This document shows positions 13,692 through 20,335 of a stretch of DNA of 22,587 bases, in pieces. Position 1 is the first letter of the stretch. Each line of letters opens with the position of its first letter. The notes beneath the pieces were generated by a model, which was given only the letters and a program-made list of their open reading frames with translations, searched no databases and was not told the DNA's origin. The stretch spans positions 170 through 22,756 of the forward strand of contig DQHP01000053.1 in NCBI GenBank assembly GCA_003524435.1, read 5' to 3'. Both the position numbers and the translations under genes were made by a program. The DNA is from Microbacterium sp. (lineage in GTDB: Bacteria; Actinomycetota; Actinomycetes; Actinomycetales; Microbacteriaceae).

Positions 13692-14726
13692 ATGCTTATG
13701 CCGCCCAAGCTCGTTCCCGGTGACCGGGTCGCCATCCTCTCCCCGGCCTTCGCTGCGCCTGCCGTCGCACCTGAGCTACACGAACAGGCGCTGCGACGTC
13801 TGACAGAGCTCACCGGACTGATCCCGGTGGAGTATCCGACGACTCGGCAGCTCGAGGCGTCATCCGAAGCGCGGGCTGCAGACGTCAACGCAGCCTTCGC
13901 CGACCCGAGTATCCGCGCGATCCTCGCCACGATTGGCGGCGACGACCAGATCACCGTCGTGCCGTATCTCGACGCGGCGGCGGCCCAGGCCGATCCGAAG
14001 CGGTTCATCGGATACAGCGACAACACCAACATCCTGAACTGGCTGTGGGGTCTCAGTATCCCCGGTTTCTATGGTGGCTCGACGGCTGTGCATCTCGGAC
14101 CCGGTCCTGCCGTCGATGACGTTCACCTGCGCTCGCTGCGGGCTGCCCTCCTCGACGGCGGTGAGATCGAGCTCACGGAGCCGGGAGAGTCGGAAGATCA
14201 GGGCAAGCGCTGGGAGGACCCGCGTTCTCTCACCGAATATGGTGACCGCATCCCGACACCGCAGTGGTCGTGGGCCGGGCCCGCGAAACGAGTTAAGGGG
14301 CGCACCTGGGGCGGATGCCTCGAAGTGATCGCCGACCTCGCACTCGCCGATCGGATGCCGTCGACTGATGCTCTCGCGGGCGCCATCTTGCTCATCGAGA
14401 CCAGCGAGGAGCGTCCGTCCGCGACGTGGGTGAGGCGGCAACTGCGCGGCTTGGGGGAGCGAGGCCTGCTCGCCGCTGTCGCCGGCGTTGTCGTCGCCCG
14501 CCCGCCCGTCAGCGACTTCGAGTTCCACCCGACACCGGAGGAAGCTGATGCCCTGCGCGACGAGCAGCGCGAAGCAGTTGTCGAACAAGTCGCCCGGTAC
14601 AACCCCAACGCGGTGGTCTGTGTAGGCGTGCCGTTCGGCCACACACGCCCGCAGTGGATCGTGCCGTACGGCGGGCAGATGGTGCTCGACGGTGCGCAAC
14701 AGAAGGTACTCGCGGACTACCGCTGA
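13692..14726 (+). CDS. S66 serine peptidase (LD-carboxypeptidase / MccF-like)
   Basis: A 344-residue cytoplasmic serine hydrolase of family S66, which contains LdcA (removes the terminal D-Ala of murein tetrapeptides) and MccF (cleaves the amide of microcin C-type peptidyl-nucleotides, giving immunity). The order of motifs is PPKLVPGDRVAILSPA, AILATIGGDDQITVVPYLD, FIGYSDNTNILNWLWGLSIPGFYGG with nucleophile Ser109, LLIETSEERPS with Glu236, and GVPFGHTRPQW with His317, a complete Ser-Glu-His triad. The TIGGDDQ form (rather than RGGYG of LdcA) and the YSDNT...GFYG stretch resemble the MccF branch. No signal peptide. I use ATG 13692, 6 nt after a possible -10; ATG 13698, with GGACGG upstream, is an alternative. 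It is divergent from, and probably co-regulated with, the HTH/ABC exporter operon, and its stop lies 13 bp from the livF stop. Confidence 0.9.
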   Translation: MLMPPKLVPGDRVAILSPAFAAPAVAPELHEQALRRLTELTGLIPVEYPTTRQLEASSEARAADVNAAFADPSIRAILATIGGDDQITVVPYLDAAAAQADPKRFIGYSDNTNILNWLWGLSIPGFYGGSTAVHLGPGPAVDDVHLRSLRAALLDGGEIELTEPGESEDQGKRWEDPRSLTEYGDRIPTPQWSWAGPAKRVKGRTWGGCLEVIADLALADRMPSTDALAGAILLIETSEERPSATWVRRQLRGLGERGLLAAVAGVVVARPPVSDFEFHPTPEEADALRDEQREAVVEQVARYNPNAVVCVGVPFGHTRPQWIVPYGGQMVLDGAQQKVLADYR

Positions 14727-14739
14727 CGCGGTCGGGGCG

Positions 14740-15465
14740 TCACTTCTTGGTGCCTCCGGTGCCGAGGTAGTCCTGGATGATTGCGTCATCAGCGAGCAAC
14801 TCGGACCCTGTGCCGGAGCGCACCACAGAACCGTTCTGCAGAATGTGCCCGTGATCTGCCGCTTGCAACGCCCGCCGAGCATTCTGCTCAACGAGCAACA
14901 CCGTGGCCCCTGTTGCGCGGATCTCGGAGATCACGTCGAACACGCCGTCGACGATCTTGGGCGCGAGGCCCATGGAAGGCTCGTCCATCAGCACGAGTCG
15001 TGGCTGGGCGAGCATAGCTCTGGCGATGGCGAGCATTTGCTGCTCGCCACCTGATAGCGAACCGGCAGGCAACGAACGGCGCTCTCCGAGCACGGGGAAT
15101 CGCTGGTACATCTCGTCAATAGCTCCGCCCGAGCGGCGACCGAGCGAGCGAGCCCCCATCTGCAGGTTCTCAGCGATCGTCATGGTGGCGAGTACCTGAC
15201 GGCCCTCTGGCACCTGCACGAGTCCACGCGGAACCAGCTTGTGCGAGCGTGTACGGGTGATGTCGGTGCCGTCGTAGGTGATCGTTCCCGACGCTGGACG
15301 CACGAGACCAGAGATCGCATTGATGATCGATGATTTGCCCGCACCGTTGGCGCCGACGAGAGTCACGAGTGAGCCTGCGGCGACGTCGAACGAGACGCCC
15401 CGGACGGCTTCGACTCGTCCATACGAGACAACGAGGTCTTTCACACTGAGCAGTGTTTCGGCCAT
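14740..15465 (-). CDS. livF: Branched-chain amino-acid-type ABC transporter ATPase LivF
   Basis: A 241-residue cytoplasmic ATPase, the second nucleotide-binding subunit of a HAAT/Liv importer. Walker A is VGANGAGKSSIINAISG (~36-52), followed by the LivF-typical VPEGRQVLATMTIAENLQMGA, signature LSGGEQQMLAIARAM, Walker B RLVLMDEPSMGLAP and H-loop LLVEQNARRAL. It starts 2 nt after the livMG stop with AAGGAGG 9 nt before the ATG, and is the last gene of the operon. Convergent with the S66 peptidase, with no hairpin in the short gap. Confidence 0.95.
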   Translation of the reverse strand: MAETLLSVKDLVVSYGRVEAVRGVSFDVAAGSLVTLVGANGAGKSSIINAISGLVRPASGTITYDGTDITRTRSHKLVPRGLVQVPEGRQVLATMTIAENLQMGARSLGRRSGGAIDEMYQRFPVLGERRSLPAGSLSGGEQQMLAIARAMLAQPRLVLMDEPSMGLAPKIVDGVFDVISEIRATGATVLLVEQNARRALQAADHGHILQNGSVVRSGTGSELLADDAIIQDYLGTGGTKK

Positions 15466-15467
15466 GA

Positions 15468-17213
15468 TTATCGGCCTCCTTCGGTGCCGGGAACATCGCG
15501 AGCGCCGGCCGCCTTGGCATCAGCATCCGGTTCTGCGTTGTCTGTGGCGCTTTCGGCAGAGCCGAGGTATGCCTCGATCACGCGCTCATCGGCGGCGATT
15601 TCGTCGGGCGTTCCGTCTGCCAGCACCTCGCCGAAGTTCAGCACAATGATGTGATCGCACGTGTTCAGCACCATACCGACGTTGTGCTCGATGAAAATGA
15701 TCGTGAGCCCATCGGTGGCAAGCGAGCGGATGAGCTCAGAGAGCCCCTCTGCTTCGACGTGGTTCATACCCGCTGCGGGCTCGTCGAGAATCAGCAGTGA
15801 GGGGTCAGCGGCCAGGGCGCGGGCAATCTCCAGGCGACGCTGGTCGCCGTAGGAAAGAGCCTTCGCTGTGACGGCTGCCTTCTCGAGAAGCCCCACCCGG
15901 CGCAGACACCGTGCGGCGTGCTCGAGAGCGAGTCGTTCGTCACGGCGTGCCGATGGCAGCCAGATGAGTCGGCGCAGGAATGTCGGCTTGGCAACGAGGT
16001 GCGCGCCGATGAGGACGTTCTCTAACGCCGTGAGCCGGTTAAAAAGCTTGGAGTGTTGGAAGGTGCGCGTCACACCAGCAGCGGCGAATTTGTGCACAGG
16101 CGTCTTGCCGATCTGCACCCCGAGCACGGTTGCCTTACCTGAAGAGGGCGCAATCAGCCCGCTGATCATGTTGACCAGGGTCGTCTTGCCCGCGCCGTTG
16201 GGGCCGATGAGTCCGACGACCTCACCACTTCGCACGGTGAGGTCGACGCTACGAACTGCGTGGACTCCGCCATACTCCTTCGACAGGCCAGAAAGCTCTG
16301 CGATGATCTCACCTGCCGCAGGATGGCTGCGGCCGATCGCGGGTGATTCTGCGTCGAGTGCGCTGACATCGATGCGCTGTTTGCGCCGAGGGATGAGGCT
16401 GGCGATGCCGCCCGGCAGGTACAGAATCACGATCAGCAGCAAAAGGCCAGACAAGAACGGCCGGATCCATCCCGCCTCGATGCCGATCAAGCGCTGAAGT
16501 TCGGGGAGCAATGTCTGGAAGCCGCTGCCGAGAATAGGGCCGAAGAAGTTTGCCGTTCCACCAACGACGGCAGTGACGAGTCCATCGATGGCTGCCTCGA
16601 ACGCGAAGTCTTCGGGAGCGATGAGGCGCATGTAATACGCCCACATCACTCCATACAGGCCAGCGAGGATGCCAGCGCTGACGAAGGCGGTGAGTCGGTG
16701 GGCGCCGACGTTGATGCCGATCGCGCGCGCGGCGAGCTCATCCTCGCGGATCGCCTCCAACGCACGGCCGTAGCGAGAGCGACCCTGACGCCAGAACCAG
16801 TACGCGACGATCGCCAACACGATCCAGGCGATGAGCGGTGTCATGACCTTGGGCACCGACATGCCCTGTGCGCCGCCGGTCCATTCGGCGTTCAGGAGGA
16901 AGATACGAATCGCCTCGGCGAAGCCGAGTGTGGCAATAGCGAGGAACACCCCGCGCAGCCGCATGGTGGGAAGACCGAGAACGACGGCGGCGAGAGCGCC
17001 GACTGCCATCCCAATTCCCATCGCGAAGAGCAGCGTCGGAATAGGCCCCCACTCAGTGGGTGCGGGGGCGATACTCGCAGCCGTGAACGCGGCGATTCCG
17101 GCGATACCCGCCTGCGCGAGGCTCAGCTGTCCCGCAATGAGCACCGCGTAGAACGAGAAGGCGAAGACGCCGTTCATCGCGATGAAGACAAGCGTCGATT
17201 CGGTAAGGAACAT
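15468..17213 (-). CDS. Fused Liv permease-ATPase (LivM-LivG)
   Basis: One 581-residue frame combines two subunits normally encoded separately. Residues ~1-290 are LivM: hydrophobic segments FIAMNGVFAFSFYAVLIAGQLSLAQAGIAGIAAF, the family's 'GqlSLGqa.f.giGAY' region, and later RAIGINVGAHRLTAFVSAGILAGLYG, the EAA-like coupling loop. A short charged linker (RRKQRIDVSALDAESPAIGR) leads to LivG at ~305: AELSGLSKEYGGVHAVRSVD, Walker A GLIGPNGAGKTTLVNMISG (~335-353), LivG-type VTRTFQHSKLFNRLTALENVLIG, signature LSYGDQRRLEIARAL, Walker B LLILDEPAAGMN, then IFIEHNVGMV. A ~25-residue acidic tail ends it. The ATG overlaps the livH stop by 1 nt (TGATG). No frame change is seen across the junction, so the fusion is intact. 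Confidence 0.95.
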   Translation of the reverse strand: MFLTESTLVFIAMNGVFAFSFYAVLIAGQLSLAQAGIAGIAAFTAASIAPAPTEWGPIPTLLFAMGIGMAVGALAAVVLGLPTMRLRGVFLAIATLGFAEAIRIFLLNAEWTGGAQGMSVPKVMTPLIAWIVLAIVAYWFWRQGRSRYGRALEAIREDELAARAIGINVGAHRLTAFVSAGILAGLYGVMWAYYMRLIAPEDFAFEAAIDGLVTAVVGGTANFFGPILGSGFQTLLPELQRLIGIEAGWIRPFLSGLLLLIVILYLPGGIASLIPRRKQRIDVSALDAESPAIGRSHPAAGEIIAELSGLSKEYGGVHAVRSVDLTVRSGEVVGLIGPNGAGKTTLVNMISGLIAPSSGKATVLGVQIGKTPVHKFAAAGVTRTFQHSKLFNRLTALENVLIGAHLVAKPTFLRRLIWLPSARRDERLALEHAARCLRRVGLLEKAAVTAKALSYGDQRRLEIARALAADPSLLILDEPAAGMNHVEAEGLSELIRSLATDGLTIIFIEHNVGMVLNTCDHIIVLNFGEVLADGTPDEIAADERVIEAYLGSAESATDNAEPDADAKAAGARDVPGTEGGR

Positions 17214-18091
17214 CAGACTTCACGCACCTTCCGCTTGCCGAACAGGCCCTGCGGACGCAGCAACAGAATGAGGAAGAGCAATGCGAAGGCGATGAGGTCG
17301 CGCCAGCTCGAACCGACGTACTGGATCGTGAATACCTCGGCGACTCCCAGGATGAGACCACCTATCAGTGCACCGGGCAGTGACCCCATACCGCCAACAA
17401 TGATCACCGCGAGCCCTTTCAGCTCGATTGCGCTGCCCATACCGAGTTGTGCACTGTTGACGTTGAGCGCGAACAGCACACCCGCCACGGCGCCCAGTGC
17501 TGTGGAGATCGCAAAGGTGAGAGAAGTCACACGATCGACGTTGACGCCGAGGACGCGGGCGGCCGTGGGATTTTCTGCCACAGCTCGCATCGAACGACCC
17601 AGCGATGAGTGTTTCACCAGAATCGTCAGGGCGATCATGAGCCCCAGCGAGATGGCGAGGATTGCGAGCTGCAGGTAGCCTGCGGTCACCCCGGCGAACT
17701 CCACCGAATCCTCAGGGGCCGTTCCGGCCGGGAAACGTCGCGTATTGGGGCCGAAGAACGCCTGCAGTAGAGCGATAACCATGCCGCCGAGCGCGATCGA
17801 GGAGATCAGCCCGGCGAAGTGGGCATCTGGTCGATCCCGCAACGGGCGGAAGGCGATCCGCTCGATGAGCAACCCCAGGATCCCGCCGAAGAGGAACACC
17901 AAGATCAGCACGACGCCAATAGGGAGATCGAACATCTCAGTGAGCCAGATCCCTACGAATGCCGAGGCGGCGAACGCAGACGGGTGGGCCAGGTTCAGTC
18001 GATCGAGTATGCCGAACACCAGGGTGAATCCGATGGCGAACAGCGCATAGATCGAACCGAGGAACAGGCCGTTGAGTAACTGCTGCAGCAT
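17213..18091 (-). CDS. livH: Branched-chain amino-acid-type ABC permease LivH
   Basis: A 292-residue integral membrane permease. MLQQLLNGLFLGSIYALFAIGFTLVFGILDRLNLAHPSAFAASAF is the canonical LivH start ('ngl..GsiYALiAlGltLifGv...iNfAHG...mlGA'). RAVAENPTAARVLGVNVDRV is the cytoplasmic coupling loop contacting the ATPases, and KGLAVIIVGGMGSLPGALIGGLILGVAE is the conserved C-terminal block. Roughly eight hydrophobic segments. Preceded by GAGGAAA, it follows livK by 27 nt and overlaps livMG by 1 nt. Confidence 0.96.
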   Translation of the reverse strand: MLQQLLNGLFLGSIYALFAIGFTLVFGILDRLNLAHPSAFAASAFVGIWLTEMFDLPIGVVLILVFLFGGILGLLIERIAFRPLRDRPDAHFAGLISSIALGGMVIALLQAFFGPNTRRFPAGTAPEDSVEFAGVTAGYLQLAILAISLGLMIALTILVKHSSLGRSMRAVAENPTAARVLGVNVDRVTSLTFAISTALGAVAGVLFALNVNSAQLGMGSAIELKGLAVIIVGGMGSLPGALIGGLILGVAEVFTIQYVGSSWRDLIAFALLFLILLLRPQGLFGKRKVREV

Positions 18092-18118
18092 AGTGTTTCC
18101 TCAGACCGCGCGGGGCGA

Positions 18119-19297
18119 TCAGTCCAGTACGGCGAAGGAGCCGTCCTTGACGATCTGCACAACAGCGGGGTGCTCGGCATCGCGGTCACCGTTGATCGTC
18201 AGTGAGCCCAGCGGTGTCGCGAGATCTTTCACCTGGGTGAGGCCATCCTGGATGTCGGTGCGCTCACCCGAGCAGTTTGCGCGCACCGCGTGGTCGATGA
18301 CCTTCAGGCCCGTGTACGCCTGCGTCGCGAACTGGTCAGGCGCCGAGCCGAACTGCTCCTCGAACGCCGCCATGTACTCGGTGTTCTCGGGGCTGTCTGA
18401 CGCAGAATTCCACGCGGCGCCGACGATTACGCCTTCCGCAGCGTCACCGGAATCTGCCATCAGCTGCGGGTTGTTGAAGCCGTTGCCACCGATGATCGGC
18501 TGGTCGATGCCGAGCTCGCGCGCTTGGGTAACCAACGGGATGGCAGCTTCGATCAGCGCGGAGACAACGATCGCGTCCGGCTTGAGTTCCTTCGCGGCAG
18601 TCAGCAGGCTGCGGAAGTCGGTGTCGCTCACGGAGAACGTCAGGGTGTCGAGCACCTCGACGCCTTCGTCTTCAAGCGAGGAAGCCATGACGTCATATCC
18701 CGATTCGGTGAAGGCATCGTCATTGCTGTACATCACGACGACCTTCTCGATGCCAAGCTTTTCCGTTGCCGCAGAGATCGTCTGCGGGATGACCTGTCCC
18801 TCGGTGAGGGAGTCGCGGAAGATGAAGTCGCCCTGTGCGGTGATGCCGTCTGCTGTGTTCGAGATTGCAAGCACAGGGAGGCCAGCTTCCTGGGCGACAG
18901 GCTGGGCTTGGAAAGCTGTGTTGGAGAGCGTCGGTCCGATGACGGCGCTGGTGCCATTGGCGGCAAAGCCCTCGAAGACGGTGATCGCCTGGCGCGGGTC
19001 GGTGCCGTCGTCTTCGATCGTGAGGTCGTAGCTCACGCCTTCTTGTGCATTGAGCTCTTCGAGCGCCAACTCGAGGCCCTTCTGCTGTGATTCGCCATAG
19101 CTGGCGGCGCCGCCGGTCAGGCTCAGCGCCGCACCCAGCGGCACTGTCGCATCGATGACGCAATCGGCTCCGCTGCCTGATCCCTTTAGCTCTCCCGCTT
19201 CGCCGCCACCGGAGTCTCCGCCTCCGTCAGCCGCACAACCGGCGAGAACAAGCGCGGAAGCGGACAAGACGACAGCAGTGCGAAGCAGATAACGCAT
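18119..19297 (-). CDS. livK: Branched-chain amino-acid-type substrate-binding lipoprotein
   Basis: A 392-residue periplasmic-binding-protein type 1 (Leu/Ile/Val-binding fold) anchored as a lipoprotein: basic start MRYLLRTAVV, hydrophobic stretch, then LVLAGC with lipidated Cys21, followed by a Gly/Asp/Ser-rich tether. Mature domain: DATVPLGAALSLTGGAASYGESQQKGLELALEELN (the 'G.l.plTG..a..G....ga.lA..e.N' signature), then AVIGPTLSNTAFQAQPVAQEAGLPVLAISNTADG and later DAIVVSALIEAAIPLVTQARELGIDQPIIGGNGF. The presence of an N-terminal lipobox suits a Gram-positive envelope. Ligands of this family range from branched amino acids to amides, urea and aromatics, so 'Liv' names the family and not a proven substrate. 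GGAGAA lies 7 nt before the ATG. Confidence 0.94.
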   Translation of the reverse strand: MRYLLRTAVVLSASALVLAGCAADGGGDSGGGEAGELKGSGSGADCVIDATVPLGAALSLTGGAASYGESQQKGLELALEELNAQEGVSYDLTIEDDGTDPRQAITVFEGFAANGTSAVIGPTLSNTAFQAQPVAQEAGLPVLAISNTADGITAQGDFIFRDSLTEGQVIPQTISAATEKLGIEKVVVMYSNDDAFTESGYDVMASSLEDEGVEVLDTLTFSVSDTDFRSLLTAAKELKPDAIVVSALIEAAIPLVTQARELGIDQPIIGGNGFNNPQLMADSGDAAEGVIVGAAWNSASDSPENTEYMAAFEEQFGSAPDQFATQAYTGLKVIDHAVRANCSGERTDIQDGLTQVKDLATPLGSLTINGDRDAEHPAVVQIVKDGSFAVLD

Positions 19298-19442
19298 GGG
19301 GTTCTCCGATCATGAGGCATATGTGAATAGAGCCGTAGATCGGTTCCGCTGACGCGCGTGTCTGCGGAGCTTCTCGGGGGTAGCGACGCCTCAGCCTCAA
19401 TGATGGGCGCGTTACGGCAACGAGTCGATTATACGTGTGGGC
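19298..19442. other. Leader/intergenic region upstream of liv operon
   Basis: A 145-bp gap with no gene. On the minus strand a perfect TATAAT lies at 19433-19428, giving a predicted leader of about 120 nt. The leader holds an imperfect hairpin at 19345-19368 (TCCGC/GCGGA and GAC/GTC stems around a 6-nt loop). No run of Leu/Ile/Val codons preceded by a start was noticed. Confidence 0.4.
19428..19433 (-). promoter_or_regulatory. TATAAT -10 upstream of liv operon
   Basis: Perfect -10 hexamer on the minus strand, about 130 nt before the livK ATG. The bases 17 nt further upstream (TTCTCT) match only the first two positions of the -35 consensus, so an activator may be needed. It falls just past the stop of the upstream membrane-protein gene. 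Confidence 0.5.
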
Positions 19443-19793
19443 TTATCGCCAGAGAACAGCGATGCCCGCATTCACCAGCGTGAGGATGCCGACGAGCCAG
19501 AACATCGCAGCGGGGACGCCACCGGACTTGCGCTGCTTCGCCAGGCCGATGCCGAGGAGAGCGCCGATAATGAGCAGCACCACGAGCTTGGTGCCGATCT
19601 TGGCGTAGTTCATCTCGTCGATTCCCCACGGCGCAGCAAGAGCCAGACCGGCGACAGCGGCAATTGCCATTCCGGTGTTCATCAGGCGTGTGAACTCGCG
19701 CTTTCCGCCGAAGGCTTGCACCGCCCACGCGCCGAAAAGCGTGGCGAAGCCGATGAGGTGAATAAAGACGACGACGTGTCGGAGGGTCTCCAT
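19443..19793 (-). CDS. Small four-helix membrane protein, function unknown
   Basis: A 116-residue integral membrane protein that I do not recognise. Four hydrophobic segments are visible: VVVFIHLIGFATLFGAWAV (~7-25), MAIAAVAGLALAAPW (~42-56), LVVLLIIGALLGIGLA (~70-85) and AAMFWLVGILTLVNAGIAVLW (~95-115), with short basic loops (GGKREFTRL, KQRKSGG) that would face the cytoplasm. Two histidines (6 and 12) one and a half turns apart in the first helix could bind a metal or heme, loosely recalling CopD-like or cytochrome b-like small proteins, but no family motif is present. A TAGCGT -10 lies 6 nt before the ATG. It lies downstream of ribH on the same strand, with its own apparent promoter. Confidence 0.8.
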   Translation of the reverse strand: METLRHVVVFIHLIGFATLFGAWAVQAFGGKREFTRLMNTGMAIAAVAGLALAAPWGIDEMNYAKIGTKLVVLLIIGALLGIGLAKQRKSGGVPAAMFWLVGILTLVNAGIAVLWR

Positions 19794-19799
19794 ACCCTC

Positions 19800-19805
19800 A
19801 CGCTA
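19800..19805 (-). promoter_or_regulatory. -10 box of small membrane-protein gene, leaderless start
   Basis: Minus-strand TAGCGT, six bases (GAGGGT), then ATG 19793. GAGGG is only 1 nt from the ATG, too close for a normal ribosome site. An imperfect inverted repeat (CCCTCACG...CGTGCGAGGG, 19795-19819) overlaps this box. Confidence 0.45.
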
Positions 19806-19852
19806 TCTTCGTGCGAGGGCAACCGCTAGGAAGGCGAGCCTCAGCGATCCGG

Positions 19853-20335
19853 CTAATGAGCCTCTCGAAGGGTCCGGATCACCAGCGCAGTACGCAGCGC
19901 GGCATCTGCAGCCTCTGCGCCCTTATCCTCTTTCGAATCAGCGAGTCCCGCTCGGTCAAGGCCCTGCTGCTCGTCGTCGACAGTCAGCACACCGAAGCCC
20001 ACCGGCTTGCCCGCATCCAAGGCGACGCGGCCCAGCCCATCGGTGGTTGCAGATGAGACGTACTCGAAGTGCGGCGTGCCGCCTCTGATAATCACCCCGA
20101 GTGCCACCACGGCATCGGCGCCGCCCGCGAAAGCCGCCTGTGCGGCGACAGCGAGTTCGAACGATCCTGGCACGCGCACGAGGCGGTGCGTTGCGTTCGC
20201 GGCATTAAGAACACGCTCCGCTCCGGCGATCATTCCATCGGTGATGACCTCATGCCAGGTGCCAGCGATGATGACGACATTCAATCCGGTCGCGTCGATT
20301 TGGTCAGATGTCTGGGGTGCGCCTTCGTGGCTCAT
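19853..20335 (-). CDS. ribH: 6,7-dimethyl-8-ribityllumazine synthase RibH
   Basis: A 160-residue enzyme that condenses 5-amino-6-ribitylaminouracil with 3,4-dihydroxy-2-butanone-4-phosphate; it assembles into pentamers or 60-mer capsids. Motifs: VVIIAGTWHEVITDGMIAGA (Trp where many bacteria have Phe in the 'FN..i' ring-stacking position), VPGSFELAVAAQAAF (ribityl binding), ALGVIIRGGTPHFEYVSS with the catalytic His of HFEYV, and PVGFGVLTVDD. Its ATG overlaps the ribBA stop by 4 nt (ATGA). It ends the riboflavin operon in this window. Confidence 0.97.
   Translation of the reverse strand: MSHEGAPQTSDQIDATGLNVVIIAGTWHEVITDGMIAGAERVLNAANATHRLVRVPGSFELAVAAQAAFAGGADAVVALGVIIRGGTPHFEYVSSATTDGLGRVALDAGKPVGFGVLTVDDEQQGLDRAGLADSKEDKGAEAADAALRTALVIRTLREAH

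Noticed and set aside
13860..14891. Open minus-strand frame of 343 codons opposite the S66 peptidase
   Set aside because: It also runs into livF territory, shows no motif, and the plus-strand frame has a complete catalytic triad.
15380..15500. Possible frameshift splitting livF from livMG
   Set aside because: livF has its own AAGGAGG and ATG, and both proteins are full length; the 2-nt gap is ordinary operon packing.
16698..17678. Open plus-strand frame of 326 codons opposite livMG/livH
   Set aside because: Antisense to conserved permease sequence; highly charged, with no domain or ribosome site.
18072..19031. Open plus-strand frame of 319 codons opposite livK
   Set aside because: Ser-rich shadow of the binding-protein gene, which itself has a lipobox and clear family signatures.
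19795..19819. Hairpin CCCTCACG...CGTGCGAGGG as a ribH terminator
   Set aside because: The stem has a 2-nt bulge and overlaps the -10 and start of the membrane-protein gene, with no U-run; it is more likely incidental or an operator.
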